The position numbers and the translations under genes are program-made. Below are positions 10,404 through 19,317 of a stretch of DNA of 64,000 bases, piece after piece; the stretch's first letter is position 1, and the number at the start of each line of letters is the position of its first letter. The stretch comes from Mycobacterium simulans. GTDB taxonomy: Bacteria > Actinomycetota > Actinomycetes > Mycobacteriales > Mycobacteriaceae. Location: positions 1,277,509 through 1,341,508 of the forward strand of contig NZ_OCVX01000003.1 in assembly GCF_900232995.1 (NCBI RefSeq), read 5' to 3'. The notes beneath the pieces were generated by a model. It was not told the DNA's origin. It ran no database searches and saw only the letters and a list, made by a program, of their open reading frames with translations.

Positions 10404-11845
10404 GAGGAGGCTCCGGGGGTTCCGGCTGGAATTTTTCGGGGGCTTGGGTCAGCGGGCAGCGTTTCGTGCTCGAGCAGGGCAGCTTCCTTGGATAGCACCG
10501 GACCATCAACCAGGAGACGGATCACTTCCCAGGGCGCGGTCTTGGGCGAGCTCAAGCCCAGCGCCTTGGCTGCATCCGCGTTCGGCACCCCGTAACGCAC
10601 ACCCTCCGGGTCGACGTAATACATCGATTCGCCGTAGCGAGGATCTGGCGATTGCAGCTGCACGAACTTGCCGCCGTCGATGTAAACCGTTGCGGTCCCT
10701 TGGATCTGCTTGATCCCGGCGCTCATCGTCGAGGCCGGGATCGGCAGGTGTCGGCCGGACAGCACTGTGGTCTTTGGTGACTGGTCGCCGGTGGCGCGTT
10801 CCCAGCTCCAGCACAGCGTGGGTTCGTCGGGCCGGGACAGGATTTCGAGTGGGTCGTTCGGAAGCGGTGATGCGTAAACCCGTTCGGGGATTCTGACGAC
10901 CAAACTCGGCACTACCGCGGGAGGCGCGACCAATCCGTGTGATTGGGTGGCGCGCAGCGCTTGCGCGGTGGTGGTGTTCACCTGCGCGATCCCGTCGGGC
11001 AGCACCACATAGTATTGCGGCCCTTTGTCCGTATGGATCTGGAAAACCGACCCGATCACCAAATCGTCAGGGAGACCAAGAGTATTGGGTGTGCCCGAGC
11101 CGGGTATCGGGGGCAGTTGCCAGGACCCAATGTTGGGCAATGCGTTGAACATGCCTTCCGAAATGGGAACCGGCTTGGCTGTGACCGGAATTCCCATGGC
11201 CGAGCCGATCGCGCGGTCGCTCAGATCGATCGAGTGCCGCCCCTTTGACGTGACGATCCATGTTTGGCCCTGGTACGACGCGAGCACGGCCTCGTTTGCG
11301 TGAAGTGGATCTATCGACGGGTCGATTTGCAGCGGCATCGCCAGCACCGCCGTCTGCACCGCGGGTGAAGCCGTGTCGGCCCTGGAGACGGTGTCGCACA
11401 GGGTCCAGGTCGATTTCGAGTCCCCCGAAACCGGTGTGGCGTAAGGGGCTCCGGGGATTCCGATGGTCTGGCCCAGGGGCAGCTTGCCGAGTTCAGAAGA
11501 TTTCACGGTCGCCGGATTGCCCGGGTTGCCCAGCACCAGCCGCGCCGACGTCAGGTTATAGACGGGATGCAATTGCCCGGACAGGATCACATAGAGCTGG
11601 TTGGTGGCGCGATCGGTGAGAAGGCTGGCGCCGCCCAGCTTTCCTTGTGGTTTGAAGTACGCCAGCAGCCCCGCGCCCACCAGGATCAGTACCGCAATCA
11701 CAATGCCAAGCCCGACCGAGCGGCTGTAGAACTGCAGGGGGTCGTCGAACATGCGGGTGTCGCGCCGCACGATGGCGTGCTCGAGCCGGCGAAGCAGGAA
11801 GCGCCAGCCGCTAACCTGAACCTTGGTGGTCAGGCGAAGCCCCAT
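10400..11845 (-). CDS. eccB1: EccB1, periplasmic/membrane component of ESX-1
   Basis: 481 residues. A cytoplasmic N-terminus ([20 protein letters not shown]) is followed by a single transmembrane helix at about residues 44-65, then a large periplasmic domain. EccB subunits form the periplasmic lobes of the type VII secretion complex; the homologue from ESX-1 has been reported to hydrolyse ATP. The start codon lies four bases after the eccA1 stop and its own stop overlaps the eccCa1 start, so it is embedded in one operon. Confidence 0.97.
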   Translation of the reverse strand: MGLRLTTKVQVSGWRFLLRRLEHAIVRRDTRMFDDPLQFYSRSVGLGIVIAVLILVGAGLLAYFKPQGKLGGASLLTDRATNQLYVILSGQLHPVYNLTSARLVLGNPGNPATVKSSELGKLPLGQTIGIPGAPYATPVSGDSKSTWTLCDTVSRADTASPAVQTAVLAMPLQIDPSIDPLHANEAVLASYQGQTWIVTSKGRHSIDLSDRAIGSAMGIPVTAKPVPISEGMFNALPNIGSWQLPPIPGSGTPNTLGLPDDLVIGSVFQIHTDKGPQYYVVLPDGIAQVNTTTAQALRATQSHGLVAPPAVVPSLVVRIPERVYASPLPNDPLEILSRPDEPTLCWSWERATGDQSPKTTVLSGRHLPIPASTMSAGIKQIQGTATVYIDGGKFVQLQSPDPRYGESMYYVDPEGVRYGVPNADAAKALGLSSPKTAPWEVIRLLVDGPVLSKEAALLEHETLPADPSPRKIPAGTPGASS

Positions 11846-11848
11846 GTT

Positions 11849-13570
11849 TCACTCTCTCATGTTGAGGTGTGCATGCACCGCGGCGATCGCCTCGGCCATG
11901 TCCGCGCCGTTGATCTCTTGTAGACGATCCACGTCTAGAGCCTCGATGTCGAGGCCCTGCGCCAGTCGCATGTCCCGGCATTGCTCGGCGGCTTCGACCA
12001 ATTGTCGTGCGTAGCGGCCATTTCCGGCGATATCGAGGGCCGCTCGGCCACGCAAGGTGCGGTCATGCAACACCTTCGCGGCCTCCAGAAACGCGTCCGC
12101 CGCGTCGGCGCTCAACATCGAATCATTAGCGGAAGCAATGACTTTCGCGATCTCGAGAAGCTCCTCGGGGGTGTAGGTATCGAACTCGATGCGAGTGGCG
12201 AATCGAGACCGCAGGCCCTCATTGGTTTCCAGCAGCCGATCGATGTCGTTGGGGTAGCCGGCGATGATCACGACCAGCCGGTCGCGGTCGTTCTCCATCC
12301 GGGCCAGCAGGGTGTCCATCGCCTCCTGCCCGAACGGGTCGGTGCGTCCGTCTCGTTCCTGCACGAGCGCGTAGGCTTCGTCGATGAACAGCACGCCGTC
12401 GAGGGCCTGATCGATGGTCTTGGTGGTCTTGACCGCCGACTGCCCCTCATACTCGGCGACGAAGTCTTTTCGCGATGTCTCGACGAGCTTCGGTTCGGCG
12501 ATGACCCCTAACCCGGCCAGGATGTTGGCCACCACGCGGGCGATCGTGGTCTTGCCGGTACCGGGTGGACCGGTGAAGATCATGTGCTTGCTGGGCTGGG
12601 CGACCTTCATCCCTTTGGCCGCCCGGACCCTGGCCAGCAGGGTGGCGGCGCGGTAGCGCTCGATTTGTATCTTGACCCGGGTCAGTCCGATTTGGCGGTC
12701 CAGTTCGGCCTGGGCTTCGGTCAGCAGCTTCTCGCGACCGGAATTGTCGGTGACTACGCTGCCCGGATCCCAGGGATCCGATCTGGAGGCGATCTGCTCG
12801 GCGGTGGTCGTCTTCAACCGATAGGACGAATCCTTCAGCGCCGCAGCCACTTTGGGATCCGGGTGGGTGGTCTGCAACCACTCCAGCAGCGCCACGGCGG
12901 CGTCCTCGTTACCCTGGCTGCGCCGGGCCATCGCCAAGAACCACGCGATGGCGCGGGCGCATGCTTCGCCGGCGGGGGAGTCATTGGCTTCGGTGAGGCG
13001 GCGTTCGGCCTCTGTGAACAGGCCAAGGTTGGCCGCGGCCACCCCGTGCGCGACGCCGGCGGCGCCGGCCAGGAACTTGTCCGGCCACTTCCCGGCACCC
13101 TTGACTTCATCGGTGACATCGGTCCAGCGTTCGGCCGCGCCGTAAATCACCGCCTTGAGCCAGGCCACCAGATGTTCTGAGCCAGCAACGGAGCTGGCCT
13201 CAATGGCCTCCAGCGCGTCCGCGTAATTGCCTTGCTCCGCTTCACATGCTGCGAACCCCATGGTGATCGCCAGGGGTGAAGTGACCGGGTAGGTGATGTC
13301 GCCGTAGAGCCCGCCGATGGGAACCCTGGCCCCCAAGGTGCTCATCGAGATCTGCACCGAACCCGCCAACTGCCCGAAGTTGCGGCGCGAGTACCAGGCG
13401 CGGAACAGCGTCACCCGGTCGGTATCGCCGCAGCGAATCCGGCCAACCCAGGCGTCGCACGCCGACTCGTCGTAATTCGTGATCTCAGTGAACAGGTCCA
13501 TGGCACGCGCCTCCGACAACGGCAACATGCCGACGGCACTTTCGAACAGACCGGCCAGGCGATCAGTCAT
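11849..13570 (-). CDS. eccA1: EccA1, cytosolic AAA+ ATPase of ESX-1
   Basis: 573 residues. The N-terminal half is a TPR-like helical domain. The C-terminal half is a CbxX/CfqX-type AAA+ module with Walker A FTGPPGTGKTT near residues 330-340, Walker B GVLFIDEAYAL near 390, and the arginine-finger region downstream. EccA1 acts in the cytosol on PE/PPE substrates and their EspG chaperone. The ATG overlaps the espH stop by four bases. The length equals that of Rv3868 as I recall it. Confidence 0.97.
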   Translation of the reverse strand: MTDRLAGLFESAVGMLPLSEARAMDLFTEITNYDESACDAWVGRIRCGDTDRVTLFRAWYSRRNFGQLAGSVQISMSTLGARVPIGGLYGDITYPVTSPLAITMGFAACEAEQGNYADALEAIEASSVAGSEHLVAWLKAVIYGAAERWTDVTDEVKGAGKWPDKFLAGAAGVAHGVAAANLGLFTEAERRLTEANDSPAGEACARAIAWFLAMARRSQGNEDAAVALLEWLQTTHPDPKVAAALKDSSYRLKTTTAEQIASRSDPWDPGSVVTDNSGREKLLTEAQAELDRQIGLTRVKIQIERYRAATLLARVRAAKGMKVAQPSKHMIFTGPPGTGKTTIARVVANILAGLGVIAEPKLVETSRKDFVAEYEGQSAVKTTKTIDQALDGVLFIDEAYALVQERDGRTDPFGQEAMDTLLARMENDRDRLVVIIAGYPNDIDRLLETNEGLRSRFATRIEFDTYTPEELLEIAKVIASANDSMLSADAADAFLEAAKVLHDRTLRGRAALDIAGNGRYARQLVEAAEQCRDMRLAQGLDIEALDVDRLQEINGADMAEAIAAVHAHLNMRE

Positions 13571-14115
13571 TTATCACCGTTGTAGCGGGAGGTGTAGTCA
13601 ACGTCGTAACGGGTGGCGAAGACTTCTGCTTCGGCCGCCGCCGCCTGTTCCGGCGTCGGCAAATTCAGGGTCATCTGCACGAACTCGAGGAGGGAGGCGC
13701 TTTGCTCCTCGCCCTCGCCAGTCATCTCCTTCATGTTCTCGACCATGAAGGTGTGCTGGGCTCCCCGCGCCTTTTGCCGGGCCAAGTCGGCGATGACGAA
13801 TATTTCGTCCGCGAGGCCCGATTCGGTCATGCTGGACGCTTTGTCCGTCACCGTGACCTGGTGGACCCGGCCGTCCATCATCGCCGTTACCGACACCGAC
13901 CCTTGCGGGTTGGTCACGGTGAACAACGCCACGTCGGGCTCTTCTTCTTTCTCGGTCAGCCCGTGCAGCGCGTCCAGGTCGGTTCCGGTGTCCTCGGTCT
14001 GGGTCGGCGCGTAATCGTCGAATGCATCGAGAGCCGACTCTTCGGGGGCACCGCCGCCGGAGAAATCCAGCGCACCGAGATCGTCGCCGTCGTAGTCGTT
14101 TCCGGGCAGGTCCAC
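13567..14115 (-). CDS. espH: EspH, ESX-1 associated protein
   Basis: 182 residues starting at a GTG (14115-14113; MDLPGNDYDGDDLGALDFSGG). The N-terminal 75 residues are strongly acidic. The C-terminal half resembles the YbaB/EspH-type fold (VTVTDKASSMTESGLADEIFVIADLARQKA). It matches Rv3867 as I remember it. In M. marinum EspH is needed for full virulence and for EspE export. It overlaps eccA1 by four bases and lies 41 bases after espG1. Confidence 0.93.
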   Translation of the reverse strand: MDLPGNDYDGDDLGALDFSGGGAPEESALDAFDDYAPTQTEDTGTDLDALHGLTEKEEEPDVALFTVTNPQGSVSVTAMMDGRVHQVTVTDKASSMTESGLADEIFVIADLARQKARGAQHTFMVENMKEMTGEGEEQSASLLEFVQMTLNLPTPEQAAAAEAEVFATRYDVDYTSRYNGDK

Positions 14116-14156
14116 TGTGGCGTCCCTTTCTGAACTGGTAACCGAAGATTGAGGAG

Positions 14157-15008
14157 TCAGCCCCGGGCGGAGGCTGGGGCGTGATCTGAGGCGTGATCTA
14201 GCCAGGAGCCAGCAGGCAGCAGCTCCAACAGGCTGTCCAGTGCACGCTGCAGATTCTGCTGGGTGCCCGGGAGAAAGCTTCCGTATAGTTCACCGGCGAC
14301 ACGGCGGGGAAGCGATACCAGCCTGCCGTGCGCCGAGTCGAGAACGCCGGCCGCCGCTTGGGTGTGTGTCGTCGTGCCGCCGGGGTGACGTTGGCTGGCG
14401 ACGATCTCTACCCAGCTGGTCGGATTGCTGACGATCTCGCTGTACAGGCGGGCACTGGCAGGTGCGACACCGTGCCGGGTCAGCTGGGCCGCGGTCGTGC
14501 ACTCGGCCAATTCGCTTGCGACGCCGGTTAATGGTTCAACTTTGGCGGGTTCGGCATTCCCCAGCACGGTTGTCACCATGCCCGCCAGTCCGACCTGTGG
14601 GGCCACCAGCTGCAACACCAGCATGTCGCCGTCGCGCGCCGCCACGACATGGGTATCGCCCTTGCGGCACACCACAAATCGCACCATGACGCCGCCAACA
14701 TCGCGCCGCCACCATCGAGCCTCTAGTGTCCGGTCCGGCCTGCTGAGCGTGTCGACCATCGCCGCGACCGCGGGGTGGGGCTGGCCGTAGTGGTCCAGCA
14801 CTCCTTGGTCGGTGAGGTCACGCTGCACCTGGTCCCAGACGAGGTCTCTTAGGTCCTCTTGCGGAATGTTTTGCCGGATCCCAAGCGTGACTGGGAAATC
14901 GACCAGGTGCAACCGGTCGGCGATCACCAACGTGCCATCGACGGTGACCTCGACGCCGACGACGTCGTCGACGAGGCCCGCGCGACCGGTAGCGAGCGGA
15001 CCGGACAT
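14157..15008 (-). CDS. espG1: EspG1, chaperone for PE35/PPE68
   Basis: 283 residues from the ATG at 15008 (MSGPLATGRAGLVDD). A TTG two codons upstream also keeps the frame, but the ATG gives the length I recall for Rv3866 and sits two bases after the espF stop. EspG proteins bind the hydrophobic tip of the PPE partner of PE-PPE dimers and deliver them, soluble, to their own ESX system. Characteristic segments include LHLVDFPVTLGIR, DLVWDQVQRDL and ASQRHPGGTTTH. It forms a tight espE-espF-espG1-espH cluster. Confidence 0.95.
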   Translation of the reverse strand: MSGPLATGRAGLVDDVVGVEVTVDGTLVIADRLHLVDFPVTLGIRQNIPQEDLRDLVWDQVQRDLTDQGVLDHYGQPHPAVAAMVDTLSRPDRTLEARWWRRDVGGVMVRFVVCRKGDTHVVAARDGDMLVLQLVAPQVGLAGMVTTVLGNAEPAKVEPLTGVASELAECTTAAQLTRHGVAPASARLYSEIVSNPTSWVEIVASQRHPGGTTTHTQAAAGVLDSAHGRLVSLPRRVAGELYGSFLPGTQQNLQRALDSLLELLPAGSWLDHASDHAPASARG

Positions 15009-15010
15009 GA

Positions 15011-15322
15011 TCAACCGAAGATCTTGTCGATAATGCCGGCAAGGCCTTCGTCGGCATTGAGGTAAGCGCCCGCGGCCGCCAGAAGATTCGTGGCCAGCCC
15101 GCCGGTGACCCCTTGTAGGCCTGCGCCGGTGTTGCTGCGGTTGGTCTCGACTTCCTGCAACGCGTTGTTGAACTTCGACGTGAACGAACCGTGGGTGAGC
15201 GCTACCCGCTGGCTGATTCCTGAGACCGATGAGGTCGCTGTCTTGAGTTGGCCGACGATCTCGTTTTGCATGCCCGCCAGTACCTTCAGGAACGACGGCA
15301 CGACATTGAGAACACCTGTCAT
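15011..15322 (-). CDS. espF: EspF, small ESX-1 associated protein
   Basis: 103 residues, predicted mostly helical, with the ESX-type signal YLNAD at residues 87-91. It is the EspC-like partner of EspE: in ESX-1 loci the espE-espF pair mirrors espA-espC. It is 90 bases downstream of espE and two bases before espG1. The ATG at 15322 has GAGGAGGGTCC upstream. Length and sequence agree with Rv3865. Confidence 0.94.
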   Translation of the reverse strand: MTGVLNVVPSFLKVLAGMQNEIVGQLKTATSSVSGISQRVALTHGSFTSKFNNALQEVETNRSNTGAGLQGVTGGLATNLLAAAGAYLNADEGLAGIIDKIFG

Positions 15323-15412
15323 GGGATGGACCCTCCTCTACGCTTAACTTTTTACTCGCTATGGCTGTGGGTTGCTATTGGTTTGACCGGCTAGGGTTGT
15401 GGGTTTACCGCG

Positions 15413-16672
15413 CTAAAGGACGGTGCCCCCACGGGTCTGCTGATCGCCACCGGTTCCCGCATCGATGGGTGCGCGCTCGGCGCCGCTCAAACCCGCGGCC
15501 GCACCCTCGTCGTCTTCTTCCTTCTTGTCGCTGACGAGTGTGGCCTGCTGGCTTCCCTGTTGCGCCTGCGAGGAGATCATCTGCGCCTGTTGACCGGCCA
15601 TGCCGCCCAGCTGGCCCGGGCCACCGCCCGCCGCTGCCAGCTGTTGCAGCTGAGTCATGGTCGCAGCCACTGAACTCACGCCGGGCAACTGGGCAAAGTT
15701 GAGCAGGTTGGCGAAGCTGAGGGTGGGAAGACCGGCGAAGCCGCCCAAAAAGTCTGGCAGAGCGGCCAATTCGGTCCAAGTGGGCAGCTTGCCCAGGCTG
15801 CCGCCGAATCCGGGAATCAGGTCGCCCAAGCCGGGCAGGCCGGGGAATACATCGGGAATGCTGGGCAGCCCTGGGAGGCCTGGGAATCCAGGGATCGGTA
15901 AGCCGGGGATGGGCAAGTTGAGGTCGGGGAAGCCCGGAATGGACGGCCATTGGAACTCCGGCAAGCCCGGGATGGGCAGGTTGAAGTCCGGGATGCCAAC
16001 TTCCGGTGGCCACTTGAAGTCGGGCAGACCCGGGATGTCGGGCAAGCCGGGGATCGGAATGTCGGGGATCTTCGGCGGCCACAGATCGTCGATGATGCCG
16101 GGGATGTCGATGTCGGGCAGTAGCCCCGCAAGATTGGGCAGGCTCGTCAGCATCGAGAGCAGCCTGCCGCCGATTCCCAGCAAGCTTGCCGCGTTCATCG
16201 CCGTCATGATCGTTAGGTAAAGCAGTGCGCCACCGACGACCGCCATAGCGAGCGCGCACGACGGGATTGCCAGCGCCACCGACGCGGCGTCGCCGACTAT
16301 CCAAAGGTGATCTTCAAGCCATTTGCAGGCTTTGTACACGCCGTCGATCATCTTCTTCATTGCGCGCAGGACGCCACGCGTATCTGAGACGTGTCCGGCT
16401 TGATCTGATATCACGTTGCCGGTCAAATCGTCGAGATCACCCATTACCTTGGCGCGCAGCTGTTGTGCGATGTTCTGGTTCAAATAAGCATCCGCCGCCT
16501 GGCCGATCCAGCTTGTGCCCGGAATTGCCAGGCCCATCTTGTCGGCGACTTGCTTGAACAGTGACGAACCGGTGTTGAATATGTCGCCCGGGTCGGGGAG
16601 ACCTTCACCCAGCAATAGCAACTGAGTGTAAATAAAGTTACCTGTGGTCTTGCACATCCGACTACCGGACAT
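15413..16672 (-). CDS. espE: EspE, ESX-1 cell-surface substrate
   Basis: 419 residues. The N-terminal 100 residues are helical, with a WxG-like SWIGQAADAYLNQ. A hydrophobic segment at about 135-165 precedes a long repetitive region rich in IPGLP and PDF motifs (about residues 180-300). The C-terminus is Gln/Gly/Ala-rich. EspE is a surface-associated ESX-1 substrate co-dependent with EspF. AAGGAA precedes the ATG. The gene heads the minus-strand operon; promoter elements would lie in the 235-base gap behind espM. Confidence 0.94.
   Translation of the reverse strand: MSGSRMCKTTGNFIYTQLLLLGEGLPDPGDIFNTGSSLFKQVADKMGLAIPGTSWIGQAADAYLNQNIAQQLRAKVMGDLDDLTGNVISDQAGHVSDTRGVLRAMKKMIDGVYKACKWLEDHLWIVGDAASVALAIPSCALAMAVVGGALLYLTIMTAMNAASLLGIGGRLLSMLTSLPNLAGLLPDIDIPGIIDDLWPPKIPDIPIPGLPDIPGLPDFKWPPEVGIPDFNLPIPGLPEFQWPSIPGFPDLNLPIPGLPIPGFPGLPGLPSIPDVFPGLPGLGDLIPGFGGSLGKLPTWTELAALPDFLGGFAGLPTLSFANLLNFAQLPGVSSVAATMTQLQQLAAAGGGPGQLGGMAGQQAQMISSQAQQGSQQATLVSDKKEEDDEGAAAGLSGAERAPIDAGTGGDQQTRGGTVL
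15780..16130 (-). repeat. Degenerate IPGLP/IPGFP-encoding repeat in espE
   Basis: The coding strand reads as a run of PGLP, PGFP, PDFNLP and PEFQWP blocks with a period of about 8-11 residues and recurrent codons GGG-ATC-GGC for the Pro-Ile-Pro triplets. The nucleotide similarity between blocks shows expansion by internal duplication. The same kind of proline-turn region exists in M. tuberculosis EspE but its exact block order is likely to vary. Confidence 0.75.
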
Positions 16673-16907
16673 TTGAGTGGTTCCTTACGTTCGCTGTTCT
16701 GTGCACTGTTTCTTCATATGCACCCTTGCACCGCACGTTGAGCTTAGCAGCGCTCCGACGGGGGTAGATGCACGAATTTTTCGGTGAGGCTGGCATTTTC
16801 GCGCGCAAGGCATGACGGAACGCAAGGCGGAATTTCGGGGCAACGTTAATGTTCCCCATACCATCGGGTCCGAGCGCTGCAGCGTGTGATGACACCCGGA
16901 ATCAACC
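16673..16907 (-). promoter_or_regulatory. Upstream region of espE
   Basis: 235 bases between the espM stop and the espE start with no convincing gene. On the minus strand a TAAGCT element (near 16741-16746) about 70 bases before the espE ATG could be a -10 box, and AAGGAA serves as ribosome binding site. Because espM ends here and reads in the same direction, part of espE transcription could also be read-through. Confidence 0.4.
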
Positions 16908-18065
16908 TCAATTGATCTGACTTATGAGCGCTTCGATCGCTTCGGTTGCATCGGCTGGCAAAGCTTCCTCGGCTTCAGCGCGGACGATCATTTCTTCTGC
17001 CACTCCGGCCGCTTGAGCGGTCTCGGCAGTGGAAAGGTTCGCCCGTCGGCGGGCGGCATACAAGCGCTGCGCCAACGTGGCACCGGGGGCAGTTGCCGAA
17101 AGCGTCATCAATTTGTCGTGGTGGCGGCGAACTGCGCCGAGCGCCTTGATCAATTCCGGAGTAATCCGACTGATGCGGGTTGCTTGGACGGCAATTGCCT
17201 CCAGCTGGCGCAAATCGGCGAGGATCGGCGCCGCGCGCTCGGTGAAATCAGGATCCTGGGGAGACGGCAAGGCGGCGATGGCCAGGCTGCAGGTATCCAC
17301 CGCGGCGGCGACGGCCTGTGCGATCAGCGACGCCGGACCCTCGGAAGTTGCCGCCTCTGGGGGCGCCGCGGGGTTTGGTGTTGCGCTCGATTGATGGGCG
17401 ACGGAATCTCCCTGGCGGATGCGCGCGATAGTCCCCGCGGGCCACTGCAGCACTTCCTCGAGCTTCGCCCGGGTTCGTTCCCGAGGCCAACTACGGCCCT
17501 TTTCGAAGGCGATGAGGGCGCCCGCGTTGATGATCCCGTCGGCTGCCAGGCTGCGCTGACTAATGTCGAGTTCGCGACGGCGCGCCGCGGCTGCGGCACC
17601 AGCGCGGACCAGGCCCGGGTCCGCCTCGCTGCTGGCGGCGCCGATCGTGTCGTCTTGCGAACCGTCCGCCGATGGTTGTTCGATCCGGTGCTCCTGCGGC
17701 CGCTCTTGCCGGGACTTCGACGGCCTGACGACTTCGAAGGTCAACGCCTTGCCTCCAGTGGGATCGCCGAACCGGACGATTGTCTTGTCGCTGACGGTCA
17801 CAGAGCTCTTGCGTCGTCCGTCGACGAACATACCGTTACGACTGTTGTCGACGATCCGCCACTGTCCATCTTCGGACACCGCTCGCAGATATTCCTGGGA
17901 GATTTGAGGATCATCGATCTGGATGCCGGCCTGCGGCTCGCGGCCAATGGTCACCCTGGGCTCGGCTGTGGGCTCGGCTTCGGATTTGGCGTGGGCCATC
18001 TGCGTAGATTCCTCGCTCGCAGGCACTAGGGCGGGCACCAGGGCGGTCGTTCCGCTTCCGATCAT
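16908..18065 (-). CDS. espM: EspM, FHA and helix-turn-helix repressor of whiB6
   Basis: 385 residues, orthologous to Rv3863 by near-identity over the C-terminal two thirds. Residues about 35-115 look like a forkhead-associated domain (VTIGREPQAGIQI, then NSRNGMFVDGRRKSSVTV, FGDPTGGKALTFEVV). Residues about 140-215 hold an XRE-like helix-turn-helix (RRRELDISQRSLAADG, then AFEKGRSWPRERTRAKLEEVL). The M. marinum homologue EspM represses whiB6 when ESX-1 is absent. It is divergent from whiB6 across 380 bases. An alternative start is the ATG at 17999. The NSRNG loop of the FHA domain looks more canonical here than in the H37Rv protein I remember. Confidence 0.85.
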   Translation of the reverse strand: MIGSGTTALVPALVPASEESTQMAHAKSEAEPTAEPRVTIGREPQAGIQIDDPQISQEYLRAVSEDGQWRIVDNSRNGMFVDGRRKSSVTVSDKTIVRFGDPTGGKALTFEVVRPSKSRQERPQEHRIEQPSADGSQDDTIGAASSEADPGLVRAGAAAAARRRELDISQRSLAADGIINAGALIAFEKGRSWPRERTRAKLEEVLQWPAGTIARIRQGDSVAHQSSATPNPAAPPEAATSEGPASLIAQAVAAAVDTCSLAIAALPSPQDPDFTERAAPILADLRQLEAIAVQATRISRITPELIKALGAVRRHHDKLMTLSATAPGATLAQRLYAARRRANLSTAETAQAAGVAEEMIVRAEAEEALPADATEAIEALISQIN

Positions 18066-18445
18066 GCTAACCGTTGCACCCTTCCAATGCCATACCTTCG
18101 CTACGTTTTCTGATCCAGAGCCGTGGCGAGTCGTGGATCGGCGAGCCTCAGGTGAAACCGGACTTTCGCTACGGTTGAGCTTACACCGAACTATCGCGCC
18201 TCGAAACAGTTTGTGCGACGGCGCTCCGCTGAGCCGCTCATGGTCGCGTCGGATACACAGCCGATTTACAGGATATAAGCCCTGGTAATCGCAGGATGAC
18301 GCAGTACGCTAGGCCCCCTCGGATCGAAGCCGTAGCACTGCTTATATATCTACCATCTACGAACTGTTGCACTGCAACGGTTAGTATTGTAGAGTTCTGC
18401 AGCAGGGATTGGGAAACCCTGCAACGCTTTCAGGAGGAACTAAAG
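18066..18445. promoter_or_regulatory. Divergent espM-whiB6 regulatory region
   Basis: 380 bases without a gene. It contains a perfect 13-base palindrome GTTGCACTGCAAC at 18366-18378, flanked by GAACT (18361-18365) and AGTTC (18393-18397), and an AT-rich stretch CTTATATATCTA at about 18339-18350. The palindrome lies 68 bases before the whiB6 start, a plausible operator position. PhoP and EspM act on the equivalent region in M. tuberculosis and M. marinum; which protein would bind this dyad is not known. Confidence 0.55.
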
Positions 18446-18736
18446 ATGATGACCGCAACGAGTCTGTACGAGGTCCCGCTGGGCGTTTGCACGCAAGACC
18501 CTGACCGTTGGACGGAGACTCCTGACGACGAGGCCAAGACGTTGTGCCGGGCCTGCCCCCGCCGTTGGGCGTGTGCCAAGGAGGCCGTCGAGTCGCCGGG
18601 TGCAGAAGGCCTGTGGGCCGGCGTGGTCATTCCCGACTCAGGCCGGGCGCGGGCATTCGCGTTGGGTCAGCTGCGATCCCTGGCGGAGCGCAACGGTTAC
18701 CCGGTGCGTGAGCGGGTGGTTGCCCAATCGGCGTGA
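18446..18736 (+). CDS. whiB6: WhiB6, iron-sulfur transcription factor controlling ESX-1 genes
   Basis: 96 residues from the ATG at 18446, chosen because AGGAGG lies at 18432-18437; the frame is open further upstream but without a site. The four cluster-binding cysteines are C15, C34, C37 and C43 (Cx18Cx2Cx5C), followed by the GLWAGV turn at 55-60 and a basic tail. WhiB6 senses redox state through a [4Fe-4S] cluster and activates ESX-1 substrate genes. It is followed by a textbook intrinsic terminator. The start is about 20 residues shorter than the annotated M. tuberculosis protein. Confidence 0.96.
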   Translation: MMTATSLYEVPLGVCTQDPDRWTETPDDEAKTLCRACPRRWACAKEAVESPGAEGLWAGVVIPDSGRARAFALGQLRSLAERNGYPVRERVVAQSA

Positions 18737-18806
18737 CTCGCTGCCGCCTGGACCGCTGCTTCGAGGGGTCTGCGGTGGGGTGGTACTGAAGTGCCAAGCA
18801 TGCACG

Positions 18807-18842
18807 CAGCGCGAGAAATCGAAAGATTTCTCGCGCTGTTTT
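18807..18842 (+). terminator. Intrinsic terminator of whiB6
   Basis: CAGCGCGAGAAATC (18807-18820) and GATTTCTCGCGCTG (18825-18838) form a perfect 14-base-pair stem closed by a GAAA tetraloop (18821-18824) and followed by TTTT (18839-18842). It lies between convergent whiB6 and the F420-reductase gene. On the opposite strand there is no T-run, so it acts mainly on whiB6. Confidence 0.9.
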
Positions 18843-18857
18843 GCGTTGCGAGGTGTC

Positions 18858-19307
18858 CTATGACACGGCAATCGGTTCGAATCGGAAAACGGTGAGCCGT
18901 CCCGCCAGCGCCTCGAATTCGTCGGCGGTTCCATCCCGCACCATGCCCGAACGCTTCGCGAATCCGACTCCGACCGGGACCTGGGACGGAAATGCGCGTA
19001 GTCCCGGGCGGGCTTCGTCGGCGCTCAACTCGATGATCCTGACCCGCCGGGAACGGCGTCCGCGCGCCAGTGTTCCGGTGCCGGCGGCTCGAGCGTTTGC
19101 CGCCCAGTCCGCGCCGGGATATCCGGCCACCACGTAGAGGCCGCCCCGAAATTCGAAGGGTGTCATCGGGGTGCTGCGTGGGCGGCCCGATTTGCGGCCG
19201 GGCACGGTCAATACCATGGCGGGGCCCGTCGGGATGCCAAGCTTCTGCACTGCCATCATCACCTTGTTCATCGGCTTGAGGTAACGCGGCGGTCGGGTAT
19301 CGGACAT
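18858..19307 (-). CDS. Deazaflavin (F420)-dependent nitroreductase-family protein
   Basis: 149 residues with the layout of the Ddn/FDOR-A split-barrel family: a basic amphipathic N-terminus (PRYLKPMNKVMMAVQKLG), then VLTVPGRKSGRPRSTPM, the F420-phosphate-binding GRKSG segment, and LYVVAGYPGADWAANARA. Family members use reduced cofactor F420 to reduce quinones or nitro compounds. It lies ten bases after the NmrA gene, in the same direction and probably the same transcript from an ECF-type promoter. I do not recall an equivalent at this place in M. tuberculosis. Substrate unknown. Confidence 0.85.
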   Translation of the reverse strand: MSDTRPPRYLKPMNKVMMAVQKLGIPTGPAMVLTVPGRKSGRPRSTPMTPFEFRGGLYVVAGYPGADWAANARAAGTGTLARGRRSRRVRIIELSADEARPGLRAFPSQVPVGVGFAKRSGMVRDGTADEFEALAGRLTVFRFEPIAVS

Positions 19308-19317
19308 CTACTGCCTC

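Noticed and set aside
16662..16895. A 77-codon minus-strand frame upstream of espE
   Set aside because: No ribosome binding site, unusual composition, and it covers the expected espE promoter and leader.
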